Below, in pieces: positions 16,945 to 27,168 of a stretch of 64,000 nt of DNA. A program made the position numbers and the translations under genes. Origin of the DNA: Neolewinella maritima (GTDB taxonomy: Bacteria > Bacteroidota > Bacteroidia > Chitinophagales > Saprospiraceae); assembly GCF_923081025.1 (NCBI RefSeq), contig NZ_CAKLPZ010000001.1:62001-126000 (forward strand). Reading direction: 5' to 3'. Each line of letters begins with the position of its first letter. Position 1 is the stretch's first letter. The notes beneath the pieces were generated by a model, which saw only the letters and a program-made list of their open reading frames with translations, was not told the DNA's origin and made no database searches.

Positions 16945-17550
16945 TCAGAACCGCAGCAGCCCGTACCCCCGCATCTGGTACATCGCCACCGTAGTGAGCA
17001 TCGAAGTAGCCACCTCCACCTCCGGGGCTACTCCATCGACGGGAATACCGCGTCCGATCAGCGACTGTCCGCACACGGTCACCTGAACGCCGGCCTCCTT
17101 CAGGGCTCGGACTAGCGGCAGATTAGGATTATCGATGCCGTAGTGCTCGCGGTACAGCGCGTCGTTCATCACCGCGAAGGTGGCCCCGCCGTGGATCGCC
17201 AGTACGACTTCTACCTGCTCGTCCGGCACGCCGCCCACGCTGAACAGGTTGAGCATACGGGCTACGTTGTACAGTCCCTGCGCCAGGCTATCGGGCGTTT
17301 CCTGGCCGGTCACTACATCGATGACCAGTCGGTAAGACAGCTCGGGGTCGGGCGTTACGGTCGCCTCCGGCAGGGTATAGATACCGCCGTAGGGCACCAC
17401 CGGCGTCACTTTCGTGCGGGCGGGCGACGCGGGTGCCTGGGCGGTGAGGTGGGGCGGCATCATCAGCCCAGCCAGTACCAGGAGGTAAGTCAGAAGATGG
17501 CGTAGCGCTGATAGTGTAGGGCGACTAGGGGTAGCTGGAATTGACTGCAT
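16945..17550 (-). CDS. Exported DsrE-family protein
   Basis: The C-terminal ~140 residues match the DsrE/DsrF-like fold: LVIDVVTG, NVARMLNLFSVGGV, VVLAIHGGA, DNPNLPLVRALKEAGVQVTVCGQS and a terminal MRGYGLLRF. Family members handle sulfur on a cysteine; here the CGQS cysteine is present. A hydrophobic segment ending ..LTAQAP indicates export, unlike classic cytoplasmic DsrE. I list the ATG at 17550; a second at 17577 is in frame. It is transcribed alone and stands before the divergent clpB region. Confidence 0.8.
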   Translation of the reverse strand: MQSIPATPSRPTLSALRHLLTYLLVLAGLMMPPHLTAQAPASPARTKVTPVVPYGGIYTLPEATVTPDPELSYRLVIDVVTGQETPDSLAQGLYNVARMLNLFSVGGVPDEQVEVVLAIHGGATFAVMNDALYREHYGIDNPNLPLVRALKEAGVQVTVCGQSLIGRGIPVDGVAPEVEVATSMLTTVAMYQMRGYGLLRF

Positions 17551-17805
17551 CGCGGAAAATAAGGACAGGCAGTCCATAGTACACTGCTACGTCAGGACCT
17601 ATATTAGTACGGCTGGCTCGAGCGTGAATTGCACCTGCGGCCCCGCCCGATTTGCTGATGACATAAAGTCAGGCAAGAAGAAAATAGACTGACAAATTTT
17701 CAAACCGTCCCGGTGGGCCTGGATTTTGCCAGCAGTACGGTGAACCTCCCCGGGAGGCACAAACTTACCAATACAGCGGCGCACTGCGCTGATAAACAAT
17801 ATATT

Positions 17806-20439
<2,634 letters not shown>

Positions 20440-20492
20440 TCCAATGATTGCGGCAGAGCGCGGGTGCAAGGCTGCGCCGGTCTGAACGTGAT

Positions 20493-20531
20493 AAAAGCCC
20501 TGACTTGGTTCTGCCGGGTCGGGGCTTTTTT
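20493..20531 (+). terminator. Intrinsic terminator after clpB
   Basis: AAAGCCCTGAC pairs with GTCGGGGCTTT (one G-T pair), 11 bp with a 13-base loop, running into a T-tract. Confidence 0.9.
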
Positions 20532-20612
20532 ATAGCCGCTGTCCATCTCCCCCTTCAGGGTAGGCGGAGAACCATTCCCGCCCGTCTCGCTTATCCTGCA
20601 AAACATACCGAC

Positions 20613-21356
20613 ATGCCCCTCCGTCTGCTCCCCCTGCTGGTTTGCCTGGCTACGTTCACCGCTTGCACCGCCCAACAGGATAAATCACCCAAGGAAGAGA
20701 TTTCCACGAACGAAGCAAGCTCCCCCTACACCTTCAAGACCCCCTCCCCGGACGGTACCGGCAAGTACTATATGGGGCGGGAGATCAGCCACGTGATGGG
20801 CCACCTCGCCGCCAACTGGCTGGAGCGGCCGGAGCGGGAGCGGGAGGAAAACGTCAGTCAGGCCATTGAGAATATGGACATACAGCCCGACGAGCGGATT
20901 GCGGACATCGGGGCCGGCTCCGGCTACTATACCTTTAGAATGGCCCGGAAGGTCCCCCAGGGCAAGGTATTCGCCGTAGATATCCAGCCCGAGATGCTTG
21001 ACATACTGAACGAGCGGATCGAACGGGAGGATATCGAGAATGTAGCACCCATACAGGGCAGTGAGACCAGCCCGAATCTGGAAGCAAACTCCGTCGACCT
21101 GGTCACAATGGTGGATGTATACCACGAGCTGTCCCACCCCCGGGAGATGATGCAGGACATCGTCACTGCCCTCAGGCCGGGTGGGCGCTTCGTCCTGCTG
21201 GAATACCGCATGGAAGATTCCACGGTACCCATCAAACGCCTGCATAAGCTATCGGAAGCACAGGCCGTGCGGGAGATGGCATCCGTCGGCCTGCGGCTGC
21301 AGGAGAATATAGATAACCTGCCCTGGCAACACTGTATGGTATTCGTAAAGGAATAG
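20613..21356 (+). CDS. Predicted lipoprotein with a SAM-dependent methyltransferase domain
   Basis: The first 18 residues form a lipoprotein signal (MPLRLLPLLVCLATFTAC, lipobox FTAC with Cys18). The rest is a class I methyltransferase: motif I ADIGAGSGYY (residues 97-106), an acidic residue in VFAVDIQPEM, and VDLVTMVDVYHEL followed by LRPGGRFVLLEYR. A lipid anchor would place it outside the cytoplasm, where SAM is not expected, so either the domain has another role or the signal is misleading. The start at 20613 is the first ATG downstream of the clpB terminator in this frame. The target is unknown. Confidence 0.83.
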   Translation: MPLRLLPLLVCLATFTACTAQQDKSPKEEISTNEASSPYTFKTPSPDGTGKYYMGREISHVMGHLAANWLERPEREREENVSQAIENMDIQPDERIADIGAGSGYYTFRMARKVPQGKVFAVDIQPEMLDILNERIEREDIENVAPIQGSETSPNLEANSVDLVTMVDVYHELSHPREMMQDIVTALRPGGRFVLLEYRMEDSTVPIKRLHKLSEAQAVREMASVGLRLQENIDNLPWQHCMVFVKE

Positions 21357-21488
21357 GCCTCCAACCCCACCCCGTTAAAACTTGTTAAGAGAAAGCCGTT
21401 CTGCCAACTAAAAGTAGGTGTAAGTGGTCTTCTGCGTATAGTTTCTCCAGTGGAATCTACCCTCCCGAAAATTTAATTGTAAGGTCAA

Positions 21489-23006
21489 ATGAAAAAATTA
21501 CTCATTATCGTTCTGGTCGCCATACTCGGCGGCATGGTCGCCCTAGGCGGCGCCAATTATCTAGGTTGGGGACAGACCAAGTATGTAGAGGTCAACGGTA
21601 CGCCCACCACGACCCTGGCCCGTTTTTCTAATGCCCCCGAAACCCGCGTGGTACCCGCACCCACGGAAGGCTTCGTAATTGCTGCCGACCGTGCGCTACC
21701 CGCCGTCGTGCATATCAAAGCGAGCAAGCCCGCCGGACGCAATGGCGGCGGTGGCAATCCCTTCGGCATCGATCCCGATCAACTGCCCGACGCCTTCCGT
21801 GACCTATTTGGTAACCCCGGCCGCGGCGGCAATGGCGGCGAGATGCCCCTGCAGCAGGGCAGCGGCTCCGGTGTGATCATTAGTACCGATGGCTACATCG
21901 TATCCAACAACCACGTCGTAGAAGACGCTGAAACCCTGGAGGTGGTCCTGAACGACGAGCGCACCTACACCGCTACCGTCATCGGTACCGACCCTACTAC
22001 CGACATCGCCCTGATCAAGATCGACGAGACCGGTCTACAGCCCATTCAGTTTGCCGATAGCGACGAAGTGAAGGTGGGCCAGTGGGTGGTAGCCGTGGGT
22101 AATCCCTTCAGCCTCACCAGCACCGTCACCGCCGGTATCGTCTCGGCTAAGGGACGCAGTATCGATATCGTACGCCGCAGCGGCGGCGATATGGCCATCG
22201 AGTCCTTCATTCAGACTGACGCCGTAGTCAACCCCGGCAACAGCGGCGGTGCCCTGGTCAACCAGAACGGTGACCTGATCGGTATCAACACTGCCATCAG
22301 CAGCCCCACCGGTGTGTTCGCCGGCTACAGCTTTGCCGTTCCCTCCGCCATCGTCAAGAAGGTCGCCGAAGACCTGCGCGAGTTCGGCATCGTACAGCGT
22401 GGCCTGCTCGGTGCCCGCATTCAGCAGATCAATACGGCCTTTGCTAAGGATAAGGATATTGACCGCGACAACGGCGTCTACGTCGCCGAAGTAGTCGAAG
22501 GCAGTGCCGCCGAAGAGGCCGGTATCCGCGCCGGTGATGTCATCCTGAGCGTCGACAATGTATCTACCCTCCGCAGCAGCGAGCTCCTGGAGCAGCTCGG
22601 CCGCCACCGCCCCGGCGACCGCGTCACCCTGAACGTAGAGCGCGACGGCAAGGCCCGCGATTATACGGTCGTACTACAGAACACCAACGGCAACACGGAC
22701 GTGATGCTACCCACCGAAGGACCCGAAATAGTCAGCTCCCTGGGCGCCGAGTTCGAGAACCTGAGCGAGGACTACGCGAATGAGTTGAACGTACAGGGCG
22801 TAGCCATCGCCAAGCTGGGTAATGGTCTGCTGGCCGAGCAGACCCGCGTCCGCCCCGGCTTCATCCTCACCCGCGTCAACGGCCGCAGCGTACGGGACGT
22901 GGAGCAGCTGGAAGACCTGCTGGACGGTGCCGACGGTCCCATCACCCTCGAAGGGGTATATCCCGACGATACGTCGCGCACCTACAAGTACGCCATCGTT
23001 AAGTAA
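21489..23006 (+). CDS. degQ: DegP/DegQ-family periplasmic serine protease with two PDZ domains
   Basis: A 505-residue HtrA protease with an N-terminal signal or anchor. The catalytic triad is visible as His142 (SNNHVVED), Asp172 (TTDIALIKID) and Ser252 (NPGNSGGALV). PDZ domain 1 follows at about 310-400 and PDZ domain 2 at about 415-505. A Gly-rich loop (GRNGGGGN, GRGGNGGE) near residues 80-118 is the family's flexible LA loop. The role is degradation or refolding of damaged envelope proteins. It is transcribed alone, with a hairpin after it at 23036. Confidence 0.94.
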   Translation: MKKLLIIVLVAILGGMVALGGANYLGWGQTKYVEVNGTPTTTLARFSNAPETRVVPAPTEGFVIAADRALPAVVHIKASKPAGRNGGGGNPFGIDPDQLPDAFRDLFGNPGRGGNGGEMPLQQGSGSGVIISTDGYIVSNNHVVEDAETLEVVLNDERTYTATVIGTDPTTDIALIKIDETGLQPIQFADSDEVKVGQWVVAVGNPFSLTSTVTAGIVSAKGRSIDIVRRSGGDMAIESFIQTDAVVNPGNSGGALVNQNGDLIGINTAISSPTGVFAGYSFAVPSAIVKKVAEDLREFGIVQRGLLGARIQQINTAFAKDKDIDRDNGVYVAEVVEGSAAEEAGIRAGDVILSVDNVSTLRSSELLEQLGRHRPGDRVTLNVERDGKARDYTVVLQNTNGNTDVMLPTEGPEIVSSLGAEFENLSEDYANELNVQGVAIAKLGNGLLAEQTRVRPGFILTRVNGRSVRDVEQLEDLLDGADGPITLEGVYPDDTSRTYKYAIVK

Positions 23007-23035
23007 GGTTCCAGACGTCACTGGTCCCTATTCAC

Positions 23036-23067
23036 GGGGCGACACCTTACAAGCCGGGTGTCGCCCC
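23036..23067 (+). terminator. Perfect 11-bp hairpin after degQ
   Basis: GGGGCGACACC pairs exactly with GGTGTCGCCCC around a short loop. Only GTTGT follows, so the T-tract is weak, but position and stem strength suggest a terminator. Confidence 0.7.
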
Positions 23068-23094
23068 GTTGTACGTTAGCTTCCCTCCCCACCC

Positions 23095-23520
23095 ATGCTG
23101 CTCCTGATCCTCTTGCTGTTCATCCCGTCCGCCCCGGCACCCGCGCCGGCGGCTCTGGCTACCCTGACGCTGCACATTGAGAATGTGCGCAGTAGCAGCG
23201 GCACCCTCTGGGTGGGCATCTACGAATCCCCCGCCGACTTTCTGGATCGTGATAAGGCCCGCCTGGTGTATCAGCCGGTCCACGGTACCGGGGCGACGCA
23301 GGTGCGCATCGACAAGCTGGTGGTCGGCCGGCGCTACGCCATTGCCGTCTTCCACGACGAGAACGACAACGGCGAGCTGGATACCAACCTAGTGGGGCTA
23401 CCCGCCGAGCCCTGGGCCTTCAGCCGCCCGCTGCAGAGCTGGTTGCGCAAGCCGCGCTTTGAGGAGATGAGTTTTGTGTTCGATCCCCGGCACGGCTTGC
23501 CGTCCCTGCGGTTGCGGTGA
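23095..23520 (+). CDS. DUF2141 family exported protein
   Basis: This 141-residue protein has a signal peptide and a single DUF2141 beta-sandwich: LTLHIENVRSSSGTLWVGIY, then IAVFHDENDNGELDTNLVGLPAEPWAFS and a final MSFVFD. The family is common in Bacteroidota and is of unknown function; the fold is transthyretin-like. The gene stands 33 bases before the ligase-PASTA fusion and may be its leader gene in an operon. Confidence 0.9.
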   Translation: MLLLILLLFIPSAPAPAPAALATLTLHIENVRSSSGTLWVGIYESPADFLDRDKARLVYQPVHGTGATQVRIDKLVVGRRYAIAVFHDENDNGELDTNLVGLPAEPWAFSRPLQSWLRKPRFEEMSFVFDPRHGLPSLRLR

Positions 23521-23553
23521 TAGCCGTAACTTCGCCCGCTATTTCGCGCGCTT

Positions 23554-26500
23554 ATGAGTATCACTGTTGGCATCTTTTTCGGTGGCCCCTCCCGGGAGCG
23601 CGAGATCTCCTTCGCCGGCGGCCGCACGGTCTACGACAACCTCGATAAGGCCGTCTTCACGCCGCTGCCCATCTTCGTCGACAGCCACCGCCGCTGGTAC
23701 CTGCTCGACTGGCAGTACCTCTACCGGGGCAGTATCCGCGATTTTTTTCCGCCGGTCTCCCTGGCCCCCCAGAGCGCCCATGGCTTCCAGGTGTATCAGG
23801 AGAGCCTGGGTCCGCAGAGTGAGCTGGACCTGGAAGCGATGGGTAGCCACATCGGTCGCCGCATCCGCCGCGAGGAGCTTCCCGACCTGATCGATGTAGC
23901 CTTCCTGGCCCTGCACGGCGAGTACGGCGAGGACGGACAGCTCCAGCGCGAACTCGAATACGCCGGCGTACCCTACACCGGCAGCGGCGTGCGCGCCAGC
24001 GAGATCGGCATCGACAAGGCCCTGCAGAAGGAGCTCATGGCCGCCGCCGGCTACCCCTCGCCGCCCATCCTGGTCATCGAGCAGGAGGCCTTTGGCCGTA
24101 CTCCCATCGAGCAGTTCTACCAGCAGTCCGTCGAGCAGATCGGCTGGCCCATGGTCGTACGCCCCGCCCGTCAGGGCAGCAGCATCGGCGTGGCCATCCT
24201 ACAGGAGGAGGAGGGCCTGAGCGGCTTCGAGCACGCCGTCGATGCGGCCTTCTTCCGCGCCCAGCTGCTGCTGCAGGACTACGCCGACCGCAGTCCCGCC
24301 GACCGCATAGAGTACGTGCGCCACCTCAGCGACCTGCGCGACGGCATCGCCTTTCCGCTCGATGCCCAGCGTGGCGACCACCGCCTCACGCTCTACACTC
24401 CCGACGAGGTCTACGACTACCTGGAGCAGGCCAGTACCGATCAGGGGCACCCGCTGGTCGTCTTCGAGGGCCAGCAGTCCGAGGAGCGCGTCATCATCGA
24501 AGGCTTCATTGCCGGCAAGGAGTTTTCGACCATCGTGCTGCGCACGCCCGACGGTGGGGTAGTGGCCCTGCCGCCCACCGAGATCGTCAAGTACGATGGC
24601 GAGCTGTTCGACTACCGCAGCAAGTACCTGCCCGGCCGCAGCCGCAAGGTCACGCCCATCGATCTGCCGCAGGAAGCTATCACCGCCATCCGGCGCGAGA
24701 CCGAGCGGCTGTTCACCGAGCTGGGCTTTGCCGTATACGCCCGCATCGACGGCTTCTATACTCCCGAAGGCACGATCTTCCTCAACGATCCCAACACGAC
24801 CAGCGGCATGATGCCTTCGTCGTTCTTCTTCCACCAAGCGGCCGAGATCGGCCTCAGCCCCAGCCAGTTTCTCACCTACATCATCCGCACCAGCCTCCAG
24901 GAGCGGGAGCACACCGACCTACTCCAGCGGGTAGACGCGGCTGTAGACGCATTGCGGCGCAGCGCGGGTGCGAAGAAGCGCGTAGCCGTCCTGCTCGGGG
25001 GCAGCAGTTTCGAGCGCCACATCAGTGTGGAGAGCGGCCGCAACGTATACGAGAAGCTCAGTTCTTCGGAGGAGTACCGGCCGCTACCCCTCTTCCTGAC
25101 CAGTCCCATAGCAGAAGATCAGGCCGACGCGCCCTACGTCCTGTACCAGCTACCCATCAATCTGCTGCTGAAGGACAACGCCGACGATATCCGCGACAAG
25201 ATCCGCAAGCCGGCCGAGCACCCCGCCATTGCCGAGATCCGCCAGGCCTGTGCGGCGATCACCGATCGGTATGCCGATCCTGACGTAGTCTTCCATCCGG
25301 TGCACATTCCGCTGGACGCGCTGCCCGGTGTCGCCGATGCCGTATTCATCGCCCTGCACGGTCGGCCCGGGGAGGATGGTCAGGTCCAGCAGCAGCTCGA
25401 ACGACTGGGCCTGCCCTACAACGGCTCCGGACCGGAGACCTCCACCGTCACCATCGACAAGTACGAGACCCTGCAGCGGCTGTACGCGGCTGGTCTGCCC
25501 GTCACCGAGCAGTGGCTGGCCCCCCGGGAGGACTACCTACTCAACCAATCCGGCTTTTACCAGCGGGTGGAGGAGAAATTCGACTACCCCCTCATCGCTA
25601 AGCCCGTAGACGATGGCTGCAGCTCGGCCGTCCTGCTGCTGCGCAACCGCGCCGAACTGGAGGCCTACACCCAGCTTACCTTCCAGCCCGGCGGCAAGCA
25701 GGAACGCAGCGCACGCGCCGTGCTCAAGCTGGGTGAAAAGGCAGAGTGGCCGCTGGGCAAGAGCACTATTCTTTTCGAGTCGGCCATTACGGCCGAGGGG
25801 GCGGATAAGTTCCTGGAGATCACCGGCGGCATGCTCACCCACTACGGGGCGGACGGGGAGCTCCGGTACGAGATCTTCGAGCCCAGCGAGGCCCTGGCCG
25901 GTGGCGAGGTGCTGAGTCTAGAGGAAAAATTCCTGGCCGGTGAGGGACAAAACCTCACCCCGGCCCGCCTGGGTACGGATGCCTACTCGTACGAGCACGT
26001 AGCCGATCAGGTCAAGGCGGATCTGGAACTAGCCGCCCGCACCCTGGGGGTAGAGGGCTACTGCCGCATCGATGCCTTCGTGCAGGTGTTCGCCGACGGG
26101 CGGGCGCGGACGATCGTAATCGAGGTGAACAGTCTGCCCGGAATGACCCCGGCCACGGCCATCTTCCACCAGGCCGCGATCGCCGGCTACCAGCCCTACC
26201 AATTTATCGCTGCCCTGCTGCGTTTTGCGCAGGAACGCAAGAAACGCATACCCGTGGCTAAACCAGCGTACACCGCTCCCATCCCGCCCGCCGCCACCCC
26301 GCCGCCCGCTACCCAGGGCCCCGCACCTGCGGCCCCGCCCAACAGTAAGGTGCTGCTGACGGTGCTGAAGAACGTGGCTCTGGCCGGTGCCTTTCTGCTC
26401 CTGTTGTTCCTGCTGCTGCGCACCGGACTCAATATGTACACCAACCACGGCGAGAGCATGGAGATCCCCACCTTCGAGGGTAGCCTGATCGATGAGGCGC

Positions 26501-27117
26501 GCCGCGTGGCCCACGCCCAGGACCTCAAGATCGACGTGACCGTAGGCGCCTACGATCCCGAACGCCCGCCCGGTCTGGTGGTGCAGCAGCAGCCCCCCGT
26601 GGGGAGCCGCGTGAAGAATAACCGGACGGTCTACCTCACCATCCTGAGCGAGACCGTGCCCGACGTGACCCTGCCCAGCCTGGTGGGCAACTACGACTAC
26701 AGCGTCTATACCCGCCTACTGGAGCGCAAGAACATCCGCTACCGGATCCGCGAGCAGCAGTACGACGCACGGCAGGAGGAGGGTACCATCCTTTACCTGT
26801 ACTACGACGACCGCAAGATCACCGACGAGGACCTGCGAGAGGGCATACAGGTGCCGATGGGGAGTACGCTGGACTTTGTGGTCACCAAGCGTAAGGGGGA
26901 CCGGATCGAGCTGGCCGACTACCGCTGCCAGCAGTTTGGTACGGCCGAGTTCGGTATCACGGGCAGTCAGCTGGTGGTGGGTCGCGTGACCGGAGAGTTT
27001 ACCGACCGCTACGCGGCTTATATCGTGCGGACCGAGCCGGCGGCGGGTGCCCAGGTAGAGACCGGCGGGCGGGTAAATCTGGTGCTCAGTGATGTGCAGC
27101 CGACGGACTGCGACTAG
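23554..27117 (+). CDS. Double D-alanine--D-alanine ligase fused to a membrane-anchored PASTA protein
   Basis: The protein has 1187 residues, three to four times the length of a normal Ddl. Module 1 (about 1-455) has GGPSREREIS, LHGEYGEDGQ, YTGSG and IDKALQK. Module 2 (from residue 474) has GGSSFERHIS, LHGRPGEDGQ, YNGSG, IDKYETLQ and the C-terminal EVNSLPGMTP. A Pro/Ala linker leads to a membrane helix at about 933-958 and three PASTA repeats (from about 967, 1034 and 1115). Ddl makes the D-Ala-D-Ala dipeptide of peptidoglycan; PASTA domains bind peptidoglycan or its precursors. The usual metal and product motif is altered in module 1 (DPNTTSGMMP), so only module 2 looks fully canonical. In many Bacteroidota ddl and a PASTA gene are neighbours, so this looks like a fusion of neighbouring genes, with the ligases in the cytoplasm and PASTA outside. 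Confidence 0.9.
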   Translation: MSITVGIFFGGPSREREISFAGGRTVYDNLDKAVFTPLPIFVDSHRRWYLLDWQYLYRGSIRDFFPPVSLAPQSAHGFQVYQESLGPQSELDLEAMGSHIGRRIRREELPDLIDVAFLALHGEYGEDGQLQRELEYAGVPYTGSGVRASEIGIDKALQKELMAAAGYPSPPILVIEQEAFGRTPIEQFYQQSVEQIGWPMVVRPARQGSSIGVAILQEEEGLSGFEHAVDAAFFRAQLLLQDYADRSPADRIEYVRHLSDLRDGIAFPLDAQRGDHRLTLYTPDEVYDYLEQASTDQGHPLVVFEGQQSEERVIIEGFIAGKEFSTIVLRTPDGGVVALPPTEIVKYDGELFDYRSKYLPGRSRKVTPIDLPQEAITAIRRETERLFTELGFAVYARIDGFYTPEGTIFLNDPNTTSGMMPSSFFFHQAAEIGLSPSQFLTYIIRTSLQEREHTDLLQRVDAAVDALRRSAGAKKRVAVLLGGSSFERHISVESGRNVYEKLSSSEEYRPLPLFLTSPIAEDQADAPYVLYQLPINLLLKDNADDIRDKIRKPAEHPAIAEIRQACAAITDRYADPDVVFHPVHIPLDALPGVADAVFIALHGRPGEDGQVQQQLERLGLPYNGSGPETSTVTIDKYETLQRLYAAGLPVTEQWLAPREDYLLNQSGFYQRVEEKFDYPLIAKPVDDGCSSAVLLLRNRAELEAYTQLTFQPGGKQERSARAVLKLGEKAEWPLGKSTILFESAITAEGADKFLEITGGMLTHYGADGELRYEIFEPSEALAGGEVLSLEEKFLAGEGQNLTPARLGTDAYSYEHVADQVKADLELAARTLGVEGYCRIDAFVQVFADGRARTIVIEVNSLPGMTPATAIFHQAAIAGYQPYQFIAALLRFAQERKKRIPVAKPAYTAPIPPAATPPPATQGPAPAAPPNSKVLLTVLKNVALAGAFLLLLFLLLRTGLNMYTNHGESMEIPTFEGSLIDEARRVAHAQDLKIDVTVGAYDPERPPGLVVQQQPPVGSRVKNNRTVYLTILSETVPDVTLPSLVGNYDYSVYTRLLERKNIRYRIREQQYDARQEEGTILYLYYDDRKITDEDLREGIQVPMGSTLDFVVTKRKGDRIELADYRCQQFGTAEFGITGSQLVVGRVTGEFTDRYAAYIVRTEPAAGAQVETGGRVNLVLSDVQPTDCD

Positions 27118-27168
27118 GACGTATCCCCGGAGCCGCGTTTTGCGTTGACTCCCTAGCAACTACCGTAC

